NCBI GenBank assembly: GCA_029851415.1
Contig: CM056743.1
Span: forward strand, 89,502,501-89,566,500
Source: Eretmocerus hayati
Lineage: Eukaryota; Arthropoda; Insecta; Hymenoptera; Aphelinidae
Length of the DNA stretch: 64,000 nucleotides
Direction of reading: 5' to 3'
A program made the position numbers and the translations under genes. This document shows, in pieces, positions 1 to 12,456 of the stretch; position 1 is the stretch's first letter, and every line of letters starts with the position of its first letter. The notes below the pieces were generated by a model that was given only the letters and a program-made list of their open reading frames with translations, was not told the origin of the DNA and searched no databases.

Positions 1-826
1 TGTCGCACGGTAGGCCTAAACTGACTTTAGCCCAAAGGTCCTTGCCCCTCAGATTTCCTCTCTTGAGTTCAAGTACGTGATAAATGGTAGTTATTTCTCG
101 CAAGAATGAGAATATCCGATGAAGCTACAATCGAGGGGGGTCAAATTCGAATATTTTGCATCTTGATTTTGACATTATTTTCAGAGTAATCACTGATGAG
201 CTTTGAGATCGACCTTCGATACATATTTGCGTGAATGACTATTATCCAGAAAGTATAGATCAACAATAATGCTCGAAAGTTCATGAGAAAGAACGCACTC
301 CAGAGTGGAACAATTTTATGATCAATAAATTACAATTTGAATGTGCATACTGCTGTACACACACAAAGCTCCAACAAGTTGCTCTATATATTGCAATACG
401 CATACTTGCAATTTTTCCATGTTGAGTTGAAGTCAAAACTTGCCAGTTCCATGGATTGCTCACTATTCAATCCGGGGTCCATCCTCTTCATCTCACAAAA
501 CTGTTCAATGTGGAATAATACCACGTGAACTTTCGGGGAAACTGGAATCTCCAACTCTAAATAACTTTTTGAGAAGGTTCCTACACACGATCTATCAGAT
601 GTTACTCTGGCGAAGAGACAGATTCTGCATTCAAATCGTGCATCGATAGATTACTATAGAAATTCCAATGAAAAACCATAAATTTCACTTTTTTAAGAAA
701 CGGCTCGACGAAAGATTTTCATTCTTGCGGGCAAAACTTCCGTTTGTCATGTAGTCGAAGTGAGAAAAATCAATCCTGAGGACCAGGCATCCTTGGGTTG
801 AAGTCAGTTCAGACCAACCGTGTATA
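1..826. other. Unassigned AT-rich DNA
   Basis: Only short open frames are present, with no recognisable motif, no repeat pair within the window and no codon pattern that stands out from background. I see nothing to annotate here. Confidence 0.5.
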
Positions 827-1969
827 GTCTGGGCACCTACCGATGCTCCCGTATGCAACTTTGACGCGCTGAATCGATTCCTCGAGCTAACTTTCCCAAA
901 CTCCAATAACTTTTTTGTTATTGATAATTCAGATTCTTTGACAATATCTCGAGTTATATGTATTTCCCGGTAGAGCCCCAGCGGATCAAGGTTGTAGATC
1001 GTAAGATTCCCCACAATGAAGGTCCTCACAAGATTCCTGGGGAATAAAAACCCCAGTCGGCAAGAGCGCGAAGAACGCTCGGCGCGGTTAACATGCATTC
1101 TGATAGAGCCTTTGACAGTGCGCTGTTGCATGCACTGCCATTTTGACAGTTTTTATCTCCCGGCGAAGCGACTAGGCACATGTTGTAGAGGAAGAAGTCC
1201 GCTCTGACATAGTATCGATTAGCTACAGAAGGAATCGAACAGGTTTGAACATTTCACGAGACAAAAAGAATTACAATCGGACAATGAAGAGCGGCCAAAG
1301 AGCCAATTGACTCGTCATGAGATTGTTAATAACAAGTGGGGATTGTATGACAAAAACGCAAAAAGTATTTCAGCCATGCCGAAAGCCGATCTAGTATAAG
1401 TCCAAGATGCGAGGGAAGGAGATACACTGTATGCGTGTGCGTCGTGCATCTTTACTGCGCCAGGGATCGATTTTTTGTCTCGTGGAATGCTCGAAATTGT
1501 GCGATTTCTTCTATACGTGATGTATACCATATCAGGGTAGAGCCCTCTCCTCCTACTACACCATGTGCCTGGTCGCTTTGCCGGGAAATGAAAACTGCCA
1601 AAATGGCAGTGCATTCAACAGTGCACTGTCGACGGCTCCATTTGAACGCATGCTAACCGCGCCGAGCGCTTTTCGCTCACTTTTCGAATGGGGTTTCCAT
1701 TCTTTAGAAAACTCGTGAGGACCTTTTTTGTAGGAGATCTCACGACATACAACTTTGATCCGATAAAGCTTTCCCGGGAAATGCATATAACTCAAGATAT
1801 TGGCAGAAAATCATGATCTTTCACAGAGAATCGTTAATAACGAAAAAGGAAGTGGAATCTGGGAAAGTGACCTCGAAAAATCGATCCAGTGTATCAAGTC
1901 ACGTAGGAGAACAAGAAGATTTCCCGGGGATCATGAAGAGCATACAGGAGCATCGGTGGGCGCCCAGAC
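827..1969. mobile_element. Inverted-repeat (foldback/MITE-like) element, TA duplication
   Basis: The two ends read GTCTGGGC and GCCCAGAC, and both are flanked by TA (825-826 and 1970-1971). The left arm (about 827-1290) and the reverse complement of the right arm (about 1455-1969) align along most of their length. Shared blocks include the CACCGATGCTCC region next to the ends, the CATTTCCCGG block, and the TGCATGCACTGCCATTTTGACAG-type block near the centre. The arms differ by many substitutions and small indels, so this is an old element and not a duplicated read. No transposase frame is present. The TA duplication suits a Tc1/mariner-like non-autonomous element, but the superfamily is inferred. 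Confidence 0.7.
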
Positions 1970-1971
1970 TA

Positions 1972-3340
1972 AGAAGACTTTTGACAGAATGAGAGCTCTC
2001 GAATCCGTCAACCGACAACAATAATGAGCGCGTGCCCCGATACTCATATTAGGCAAATTGACATGCGCACAATTTTTTTACGTCTTTGGAATCAGTCGGA
2101 ACAAGCCACAGAATGCGAGCTACTCTCCCTCGCCCTCTTTTGTGTGTACCGGTTTTGATGTCCTGCGAAATAACATAATGGGTGGATACGATCAAGTATC
2201 ACAGTAGAATGTTCAGATAGCGATGGCAACAAGAATTTTATCTGTTCGGCGTCTATCAGGGCGGGATAAAATATCAAAAAAATTCTCGCACAAACTCGGG
2301 GTCACGAAATGTTCTGGTGAATTGTCATTGATTTCCTGATAATTCCAGGGCTTTTTCAGAGCGAGTCGATTTCCTGATAATTCACGGGTTTTCCCGGTTT
2401 TCCCAGATCTAGACACCCTGAAGCAGCACCTAGAGTCCAGGGCCAGTGCCCAGGGTGCTCGTCGGCCTTGGTACCGGTGTGAACACAGCGTGATAAACAC
2501 GACGACAACAATCACATCTGATTACATCAGCGTATGTCAGCGCAGCAGGCAAGTTTTGCAAACGATCATGCGGCTACGCGCAGCTTCTCCTCTTCTCCCT
2601 CGACTCTCCCCTCTCGGCCAACTACCCGCCGCTATGCTCATACGGGGGGCTCTGTGAGGCGTGTCCTGACGTATTGACAAAATTATTCCGGAGTTTTGAT
2701 GAATACTTGTTGATGCCCAAAATTAGAGCTTCAATTTGAGCCCTGACACGTCCCTCCAGCAGTCAGATTCGTGGCAATCTGAGCATTTATGTGATGTGCA
2801 CGTGGGAGGAGTGGGGGTAAAATAGGGCTACTTTGAGGGCTCGTAACTCAAAAATGTAGCCGGATCAAAATTCGGGACTCGGTCGAGCATTTTGGGCATA
2901 TTCGGGCCTACCACGAGCATATTTTGGTCCAATCCCACGGGCTAGGTTCACAGGGGTTGCAGCAAATTATTTTTGTTCATGATCTCCCCCTCCCCCTCTT
3001 TGTTCTCACGAATAATTTCAACCTTTCTTGATATCATGCTCAATTCTTCTATCCTACTGGATTCTGGCTCGATGTTCCTTGGACCTCATCTTCATATTCT
3101 CTTCGATTTTCTCCTCTCCTTTGAGCCCCAAGATTACGATGTTGTTTCTTCAACTGACCTCCTCTTCTGTTTCCGCCACATACCTTTCTAGACTTCTTCT
3201 CTTCGCCTTGCCTTCTGCACCGTCCATTATTTCACTTGCACTTTCTCATCCTCTCTGTGAGGTGAATGAGATTCCTTCTTGGTCTCTTGACCTTTTCTGA
3301 AAATTGATAGAAATCAATTTTCTCGTTCACATAGAAATTT
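1972..3340. other. Unassigned DNA with a repeat-like patch
   Basis: No convincing gene. Around 2320-2425 a segment carries two copies of a 'ATTTCCTGATAATTC' phrase and ends in CTAGACACCCTG. Read on the minus strand this starts CAGGGTGTCTAG, which resembles a transposon terminus, but no partner end was found. 2970-3200 is strongly pyrimidine-rich. Confidence 0.35.
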
Positions 3341-3347
3341 TTGGCAG

Positions 3348-3599
3348 CTGTGCGTGTCTTGGGTGAGGATGCACCTGGTGCATGCATCTTCAACGTGAAG
3401 GCCGAAGACATACCAGCGCATTATCAACTGGACACAAGAACGGCCACCCGCTGCACTGATGACCCGCGTACTCACGCGGCTAATCTGGGGTGGCTCACTG
3501 AAAAACGGCTTGACGTAGATAGGTACACGCATTGTTGTGGAGACGAAAACTCGTTGCTGCCAGTGCAAGAGCGTTAACTACGAAAAGACGTACCTCAAG
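3348..3599 (+). CDS. Candidate internal exon of an unrecognised host gene (possibly broken)
   Basis: An AG acceptor at 3346-3347 follows a T-rich tract, and a strong donor AAG|GTGAGT begins at 3600. Composition is clearly more GC-rich than the flanks. The frame open from 3341 to 3577 has a protein-like residue mix (it contains GEDAPGACIFNVKAEDIP and CTDDPRTHAANLGWL). It ends before the donor, while the frame that reaches the donor (about 3519-3599, Cys-rich, containing RCCQCKS) opens only after a stop. A single-base shift near 3515-3520 would reconcile the two, which is an inference. I do not recognise the family. It could be a decaying gene or a chance open frame. Confidence 0.28.
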
Positions 3600-3855
3600 G
3601 TGAGTGATACCGCTGCCATCCGACCTGGACATGGGTGGATACCCGGATCTCAAGTGCTGTACAGAAATATGTGTCACAGACGACACACATATGTGGGCAT
3701 GTATATGTACAGCCAAGTATATTTTCCATTGATGTACGTAGAGCGAACATAGGTATACTACATGCATACAGGGGGTGATTCAGGTGTGCTTGTACCTTCA
3801 TTCGTGCTGTAGAGGTATAGCATCCCCATTGCAACTGAATATAGGTATACACGGC

Positions 3856-4008
3856 CGAGTGGACGATGTTCCAGGCAGTGAGAGCATGGAAGTGGAGGCG
3901 AGAACGAGCTGCGCAGAGCCCTTGCGAACATCGTTGCCTGCCGTACGTGTAATAGAGGCAGAGTTTGCTGTGGATGAAGGCAAGCGTCAGGGCCGTATGT
4001 ACGAATGA
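3856..4008 (+). CDS. Candidate terminal exon, unrecognised
   Basis: A tract ending TATAG at about 3846 could be an acceptor. The downstream open frame is GC-richer than its surroundings and ends at a TGA at 4006-4008. The reading is rich in Glu, Arg and Val and has no known motif. It lies about 250 bases after the candidate exon at 3348-3599, which is the only contextual support. Weak; it may be chance. Confidence 0.18.
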   Translation, partial: RVDDVPGSESMEVEARTSCAEPLRTSLPAVRVIEAEFAVDEGKRQGRMYE

Positions 4009-4242
4009 AAGAGTATTAGCCGTGAATTCCTCATGATGCCAGCAAGTTTCTCTGATGTGGACTATCACGGATTTTGTATTCGGCTGCGCAGTCGTTGTCA
4101 GTGGACGCTGCTATTTTTTCCGGCCAAAGTCAATGACTCATCAGCCTTCGCCTATTTCAATTCAAAGGAGAGCAGTTCGACGTGGGATGAATATTTGATA
4201 GAATACGATATACCGGATCATCTGCGCATGACTCGCGACTGA

Positions 4243-7200
4243 TCTTATACCTCGAAATATGATAAACAACGGGACGCTAGGACCCCAAGAAAATTCTTTA
4301 CGCAGCTAGTGAGCAAATTGATTCAACTTCTCTTCCTTCTTCGATAAAGAAAGCATTGACTCCTTTTCACTAAAACAGCTCTAGTTCAGTAACAAAGAAA
4401 GATATCAACATGCGGCTTAACGCATTTGTGAGGTGAGACAAAAATCGATTGGGATAGGCGTTGGAATATTTTTTTGAAGTAATTGAGTTCATATACGGTG
4501 ATTCCTGTGTAAATCACTATTCAATTGTTGTCCCAGAACAAGTATCACGGAAGAATTTCAAAACACTATTGTTTGAGCGCGAAGGCTCGCAAATTGCGTG
4601 GACTCGAAACTGAAATGCAGTGGAAGGCTTTATCGGGATCTCGGGTTTTGCAAATAATCACACTCTCGATCCACTATATAATTGACAACTTCAATCGATG
4701 GAAGAAGTGTGATACATGGGTTTTAATAGAATAAGTCGCGACACGAGGAGAAAGAGAAGAAATCGAAAAAGATGGGCGATCGGCGCGGAGTGCGGGCGCT
4801 AAACGCGCGTAATAACGAATCGCTCGACTAGAGCATTGTTTTCAGCTCGGCGGTCAGCGGATAACTGAACGGTGCGAGACAGCTCGTCTCGCTCGTGAGA
4901 ACGACAATTGACAGAAACATCGAAAGGGCCGAATATTTCAGACGAAATCAAAATACAATGAATATATAATATGAAATTGCTGAAAACCGTGCGACGCGCG
5001 AGTTGTCAATGTCTCTATCGCATTTCAATAATCTGCGCTGAATTTCGAATAGAAATGATGTTTGCAAAATCGAACAACTATCACCACGTGAAATTTTATG
5101 CCCTTTCGAGGGAGATATATTCTTCGGAGTATTTTTTCCTTCCTATGAAATCCGAGCAATTTTTTCGCGGTTCGATTCGTCGAACAAATAGAGCGCATCA
5201 GTTTCCTGCGCATGCGCTTAATTTCACGGAATCGAAACCTTGCGCTTTCGGATCCCGTAGAATCCCCCCCCCCCCCAAATGACCCCTAGTAAAGTTCATT
5301 GTGATGCACGTACACCGGGGGTATAACATTCTCAAAGGAACACGAAGGCTGGAGAAGATTGCAGGACTGGTGTCAGCATCCGACTCGAGAATTCAAAAAC
5401 GCTAGATCCGACACAATTGGGTACAGGTAACATGAATTCGAGGTTCTCAATATGTTCGTCCTCGTTATGAGATCAGAACCTCGATTCTTCAGCACCAATA
5501 TAAACTTTACCAGTGGCCATTTGGACGGAAATTTCACGGGCTATCGATTGCGCAGAGTCTCAAGGTGGCTTGCGGAGATTCTAACTAAACTAGGAATGGG
5601 TTGAAAAGTACTTGGAAACCATAGATGAATTCATGAGAAATCATAATCCGCCAAGAGGAGAGGGGGTCGCCGGCGAAAATCGAGAGAAAAATCATTTGAG
5701 AGGAAAAAATTCATATACATGTATTCTTATAGGATCGGCGACTATAAACGAGGCCACGCGCAAACTCAACCTCCATCATCGATAATGACAAGAAAAATCG
5801 ACGATATTTTGCACGGCGCGTCATAAGACATTGGAAAAATAATGGTTTGCCCGCGTTGATTCTGAGTAAATTGAGTTTCGGGACGCAACGGCGCGGAACA
5901 GCCTCCGCTTGGTGTTGTGAGTATACCTACATTTACGTCAGGAGAGGACTGGGCAGCCAAGGGTCCCGATTACGTGCGCTCGGGGTCCTATGCGTAGTAC
6001 GGGCACTACGAGCCACCTTAATTCCGTCAAATTGCGTGCATTCCGAAAGAACCAACGCGCTCAGGTTGGTCGAGGAATCAAATCACAAAAAATTTCTTGA
6101 AATCCACTTGGGACGGAAAAACAATTCTCAAAACATATTTTTCCCGGGAGAGAATCAAAGAAAGAAGGGTCTCCAGGATTCTTCCAGGATATTCCTTGTG
6201 AGGAAGGATTGTATGGTGACTTTCACGGAATTCCCCCTATATGAATTACTCCCAAAATAATATTCCAACGTCCATTACACTCGGTTTTTGTTTCAGCTTC
6301 CAAGTGAGTCAAACCGCGTGTTGATACCTTCCGTGGTTCTTGGACTAAAGCTGTTTGAGTGAGAAAGAGTCAGCACTTGTTTGGCGAAAATCGCACACGA
6401 GTTGAATCAGTTTGCTTACCAGCTGCGTAACAAAATTTTTGGAGTCCTAGCGACCAATTGTTTGTCATATTTTGAGGTACAAAATCAGTTCCAAATCATA
6501 CGCAGACGATCCGAAACATCATGTTTTATCGACTTTCATCTCACGTGGAACCGCTCAGAAACGAGCTTCTCTGCGATGGAGACGGGGGTCATTGTGCCAC
6601 TTGTTGAGTAGTGATAATTTGGGGCGCATGTGCCTGTGCTGGTCGCTCCTCGTCATTCAGGAAAGATTCCCATGAATACTCTACGAGTCCCGGGGGGGGG
6701 GGGGTGTTATTCAGCACCAGAAAGTCTTGAAATTCACGATTATCATTCATTGAGTCCAACACCAAGAAGATGTTCGAAATGACGGCGAGTTGTTCGCTTG
6801 TCTTATTTGGTGAAATCTCGTGATTCCTGCCGAAAACCAAGAAACCGAGCTCGTAGAATCCAGTGTGCGTGCCGGAGCCCGAAGCCTATCGGATGCGTTC
6901 TGGAATGTCGTCAATCGCCGGGTTATCTGGACGGCGACGTGGAGGCCGTATCCAGAGTTGCGCAATACCTCAAATTAGTCGTGAGTAGGCTGACGAGTTG
7001 GGAGATAGCCGTCAGGGCCTAGGGCTCCAAGAACTCGGTGCCATTGACCATCTTTGCCACGTGGTCCTTCCCGTTGCTGTTGAGCGGACATCTTGAATGG
7101 ATACTGAGAACAGCAAGCTCCGATACCTTACTAACAAACTCGAGCCGGAAGATTGATGGATGATTCCCCGATTAATTCTGCCGCCATACGAGAGAGTTCC

Positions 7201-9500
7201 TCGTATTCTTAGGAACTAGTCACAGATGAATCGTTAGGCATTATTTTCCATCAAGAATCATCAATTCACTCGTGGTTTGGATATTTTGCCGCAAGTTGTC
7301 GTGTCATGTCTCATAAATAGATTTGTGTAACGCCGCCAAAGAAACGTGTACAGAATATAGGCCGCAATTGTTCTATCAAACCCGAGCTTCATCATGCCTA
7401 GCAGATATTCTCCTCCCCCTCTTCTGATGATCAGATGAGATGTGTTACGTAAAGCTGAGTAGCCATATAGCCGCAGAGTTGCAAAGTTGTGTCAACAAAT
7501 TTGCGCGAGAACCGCATTCTGGTTCCTCGATAGATATAAACGATTCAAGTTGGTTATTTGGACACCACGACACATTCCCAAGATGGATATCTGGGTGACA
7601 TATTCCAGGTCGACATGATCAAGATTCAACTCGGTTCAGCTGATATTCAAGGGCCTGCGGGCGTTTTGGTATAGGAACAAAGGACCTTGAGAATTGATGC
7701 AGTGGATATGGATTTGGAGCGCGAGGAATTCCAACGTGATTCAGAAGATGAAATTACATGGGGACATCGTAGATTTGATCTTGTGCAGAGATGATCATGT
7801 CGATGATCTTGGATCTTGTTGAGAAAAGTCCTATTCATCACGTGCTCAGAAGGAATAGAGGATATTTTGGAGAGCAATCAGTTGAAGCGGACCATGTTGC
7901 GCTACGGCGCAATGTCATTCCCATCTGTCTGATCCCAGATGCAGCGGACAAAATTTGTGAGTCTCACTAAGACTTCAGCAAAGGGCGGAAACAGCACGTA
8001 CGACCTCGACTCGACCATTGAGATTCCAAAAAACGCCATGCCATTTCTTGAAATGGGGTATCAGATGGAGAATCTTCCGAGAACGGTAACCTCACTCACA
8101 GAGACACAATTGCGATTTATGGTAGCGAGGATGATTCCGAGGATGGGGTCATCAATGCATACGAACAAGACTAAATTATAGATGAGGCTGACAATGTGAT
8201 CCATTGAGGAACCGTATCTCTATGACGGTTACAACCTTCGATTCGAGCCATATGAGATCATAGGATGATGCAGAGATCTCATTGGGACACAAAAGTGTAT
8301 CAGAGGTATCATGTGATACTAACTCACCTTTGGTGGAAACGCACGATTTGGTGAGAATCTGGAAGAAAGAATGTATCAGATAGAATTATGAATGCTTCTG
8401 AGTGATATCGAGTGTGCTTGCGCCAACCAACCGTGAAGATCTGGGGGGTTCTGGAGGATTGATTTGACTGCAGGATGCTCGACCAGTACTCCAATTTTTC
8501 TCGGGCCCTGATAATCACCCTCTATGGGGTCATCAATTATGGGGGGACTTCTCTCACCATCTATTTATTATTCAAAATCACAAGGAGCTTGATGGGTAGT
8601 TGAGACTCTTGTGGGAGCTAAGCGATTGGAGTTCATGAGGAACGCTTCGGGATACCCTATCGGATCTCGTAAGTGTCCCTGCAATGAGAATATTATTGGA
8701 ACGTCGACGGATGAGTGGGAGTGAACAAACTCACCTTCGTAACACAGGATCCCATATCGATCATGTGAATGAACTCACAGAAGCTCGGATGAACGTGAGA
8801 AGAAGAGCACGTCAGTTCATATACGTTTCCGAATTCTCACCATTCGTGACACTCCCATTAGGTGAGTTCTTCGTCAACTTATCAAACTCACCAAATCCAA
8901 TTGTGAAACACGGAGACTAGAGAATCAAATTTACCCGACTCTCAACTTCTTGAAGGCCTCGGAATCCCCCAGTCACTTGTATATTCACCTTGTAATAGAG
9001 GGATTCAGCGGACATTCTGAGAGATAGGCTTCAGGTCATTGCAATGACCAGATCTCAGTGATTTACTATCGAGTGGGTATGGGGAGTTTGGGAATTATCA
9101 TAAAGTATGGAAACTGAGAATAGAATGGACAGTGTTATATTTGTAACGGACTCGAAAAGGGTCAGGCTGGGTCGGAGTGCAAAAATATTCAAATAATTCA
9201 AACTCAAGGACAAGAAGGGTCAATGAATGAAAAGTAGAATATTTTGGGTGAAAACCCGAAGCTAATAAGACCAGACAGAAGGCCTGGCCAGAAACCTCAA
9301 ATGCTACATCAAGCTATATGAACAGTTTTGCGTAAACTTGCTCGGAACAGACTCAAAAGTGGACGAAAGGCAAAACTGAACTTCAGGGCTCGTAAGGTGG
9401 ATTTTTCACCACTAATACCATCCAGATAGAGGATTAAAACTAAGAAGTATTGGAAGCTGAAAAAAATTTTTGCGTGTAAGTCCCATGAGAACTCAGCTGG
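4243..9500. other. Unassigned AT-rich DNA
   Basis: No gene, RNA or complete transposon was recognised. Landmarks are a 13-base C tract (5264-5276) and a 13-base G tract (6692-6704). Open frames (for example 5847-6260) lack motifs and normal composition. Splice-like signals occur at background frequency. Confidence 0.45.
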
Positions 9501-9515
9501 ATATCGTTATTTCGC

Positions 9516-10093
9516 TACGGAAATGACAGGTGCGGAAATGACATTTCGTGTTTGATCAGTGAATACGGATCGGGGAGATAACGAATCGCTTATTCCGCTT
9601 AGCACGGTCTTTTGCACACGAAATACTTGCAAGAAAGTCGGACGAGAACTTGGTTTATCGATATTTTAAACTTGTTGCGAGATGGGTACGGAAATGATGC
9701 TACGAGATGATCATATTTACCGCGGCATTTTTTCGGAGAAGAGCACGCCGCCACTTCTCGGAAGTGAAGTTATGGGTGTTCATACTTCAGCTGTTTGATA
9801 GTTTGAAGGGAGAGGATCAGAATGTGGCCATCAGCGAATGCTTACGAACCGATAGACGCTCTCACGCACCACATATTGTCAAAACAGTATTTTCGTGCGA
9901 ATTCGGAGACATAATGTACACACAGCGTTGAGCGGGTGAACGACCTAGTTGCGACTTCTAAACTATGGAATCATGTTCGAAATATTCCCAAATTTGATGT
10001 ATTTTTGTAGGATAGTGAATTAGAAGCCGTATATCTTCATACCATGACTTTGAACGCCGAATTTTGGGGTGCGGACATGGTACGGAAATGACA
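9516..10093 (+). repeat. Dispersed TRCGGAAATGACA motif
   Basis: The phrase T(A/G)CGGAAATGACA occurs at 9516-9528, 9531-9543 and 10081-10093, with a decayed copy at 9687-9699. The terminus of the foldback element at 10274 reads GAGTCATTTCGG on the plus strand; its complement shares the GAAATGA core. Whether these copies are old subterminal repeats of that family is inference. Confidence 0.35.
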
Positions 10094-10411
10094 TTTTGAC
10101 ACCTAATTCGCAATTTTCGACCCTTAAACCCCAAGACAGGTCTAATATGACTTTTTTCTAAGGAAGAACACAAAACATACACAAGAAACGTGTTTGGCAC
10201 AATCGATTGAGAACGCGTAGACGCCGCAATAAGCCGAGACACATTGGGAGCAAGTTTTCGCAGAACTGCTCATGAGTCATTTCGGAGCATTTCAGCCAGA
10301 GGCGTCACCAGGGGGGTCTGGGGAGAATCCCAAAAAATTTTTTTCCGTTAATACTATGTTAAAAAAAAAAAAATGTTTCTGGGATTTTTCCGAAGCCCTC
10401 CACGAGCCCTA

Positions 10412-12456
10412 CTATCGGTTTAAAAATGATTGACACCTAGAAACTCTTTGCTATCCTGGCAAAAAAAAATCGCTAATTTTTTTAACTGGGATAACGTCGA
10501 AGCACATCTAGTCGTGGCCATGATAAAAATTTTTTGAAGTCGATCGGATGACAACTGCGGCTGTAGCTGTTATCAGAATGTAAAAAAACGCGGGTATAAG
10601 GCCAATTTCAGAGGTAGCTCGACTTTAGGATGCTACAGCTCTGTCAAAAAAAATTCTGGGGCGCTGCAAAAAATGTAGGTGATAGATATTTGGTTCCCCA
10701 ATAGCGTCCAACAACAATCAGCCAAAAAAATTAATAACTTTTGGAGATGATCCAGTTATTTTTATCTCGGGATCTATTGAGGTTGAAGACTTGATTCAAA
10801 AACAAAAAAATCATAAAAAAATTCTGGATGTCAAATACGAAAATGCAATATGAGATTTTGAATAAACAAACGCGTGGCAAGGTCGCAAAGTTGGAAAAAA
10901 ATAAAGTTTGCGCCTATTGTGACGCTTTTATTGTCTTTTACAGCCGGGACCCGTAAAATCGGCGATGGGCAAGACTACCTGACCGCGGACCATAAAAGTC
11001 GTAAAGTCGCGGTCTCGGAGTCAATTAGGGTACCATCAGTCTGCTTCGGCTGCAATAATGAAGCTGAATTTTCAACAAAGAGAGCAATAGAATTATTTCG
11101 AACGCGATTTGGGCCCTGCATTACTATTACAAATATCGCCGATTCATCGATGAAGGATTGTCAATGATGAGTCGAACAGTATATCAATGACGCGTGTGTG
11201 CAAGTGTCTTTCTCTCTCTCTCAGAGTTTCGCGATATCTGCATGTAAGTATTCTTTGGCGGATCCTTCAAATGATTGATAACGAAAGATCGATCCATTGT
11301 CCTTATCATTTCGTTGTGCATCAGTTGGATATCATTCGTATTGATAAGATGACAAATCGACAGTTGAATGATTTTGCTATCATCTTGTTCGACGGATCAT
11401 TTATAGCATCATAGAAATGAATGTATGTCGTGTTATTGCGCGTTTCGCACAATCAATAATTATCAGTCAACGATCGAACAAGATAATGGTAAAATCATTC
11501 AACTGTTGATTATCATCTTATCAATACGGATGATATCCAACTCTTTCACCATCGGAATCATGTGGATGAAGCATTGATTGTATATTATCAATCATTTGAA
11601 GGATCTGCCAAAGAATACTTACATGCAGATATCGCGAAACTCTGAGAGAGAGGAAGACACCTGCACACACGCGTCATTGATATACTGTTCGACTCATCAT
11701 TTACAATCCTTCATCGATGAATCGGCGATATTTGTAATAGTAACGCAATGCCCAAATCGCGTTCGAAATAATTTTATTGCTCTCTTTGTTGAAAATTCAG
11801 CTTCATTATTGCAGCTGAAGCAGACTGATGGTACCCTAATTGACTCCGAGACCGCGACTTTACGACTTTTATGGTCCGCGGTCAGGTAGTCTTGCCCATC
11901 GCCGATTTTACGGGTCCCGGCTGTAAAAGACAATTAAAGCGTCACAATAGGCGCAAACTTTATTTTTTTCCAACTTTGCGACCTTGCCACGCGTTAGTTT
12001 ATTTAAAATCTCATATTGCATTTTCGTATTTGACATCCAGAATTTTTTTATGATTTTTTTTGTTTTTGAATCAAGTCTTCAAACTCAATAGATCCCGAGA
12101 TAAAAATAACTGGATCATCTCCAAAAGTTATTAATTTTTTTGGCTGATTGTTGTTGGACGCTATTGGGGAACCAAATATCTATCACCTACATTTTTTGCA
12201 GCGCCCCAGAATTTTTTTTGACAGAGCTGTAGCATCCCAAAGTCGAGCTACCTCTGAAATTGGCCTTATACCTGCGTTTTTTTACATTCTGATAACAGCT
12301 ACAGCCGCAGTTGTCATCCGATCGACTTCAAAAAAATTTTATCATGGCCGCGACTAGATGTGCTTCGACGTTATCCCAGTTAAAAAAATTAGCGATTTTT
12401 TTTTGGAGCCAGGATAGCGAAGATTCTCTAGGTGTCAATCATTTTTAAACCGATAG
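10412..12456. mobile_element. 2.0 kb TA-flanked hairpin element nested in foldback A
   Basis: The ends are CTATCGGTTTAAAAATG and its complement, both flanked by TA (10410-10411 and 12457-12458). The arms (about 10412-11402 and 11484-12456) are near-identical inverted copies round a spacer of about 80 bp. The matching position in the other arm of foldback A (15862-15863) is an uninterrupted GGGCCC-TA-GGGCCC-like site with a single TA. That empty site fixes both the boundaries and the TA duplication. Frames of 97 and 78 codons (10874-11167 plus, 11697-11933 minus) are mirror images of each other caused by the palindrome and are not annotated as genes. Likely a non-autonomous Tc1/mariner-type element (inference). 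Confidence 0.82.

Noticed and set aside
685..1131. 148-codon minus-strand frame
   Set aside because: It lies across the left arm of an inverted-repeat element, has no motif and an atypical composition; treated as chance.
3595..4068. 157-codon minus-strand frame rich in Cys, His and Thr
   Set aside because: No recognisable domain; it overlaps the better supported plus-strand exon candidates.
5847..6260. 137-codon plus-strand frame
   Set aside because: Composition and codon use look random and no homologous motif is visible.
5264..6704. 13-base C tract and 13-base G tract as a functional pair
   Set aside because: They are single homopolymers 1.4 kb apart with unrelated flanks; their lengths may also be affected by sequencing error.
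10874..11933. Two similar frames on opposite strands (97 and 78 codons)
   Set aside because: They are the same sequence read in the two arms of a palindrome. There is no independent evidence of coding and no domain.
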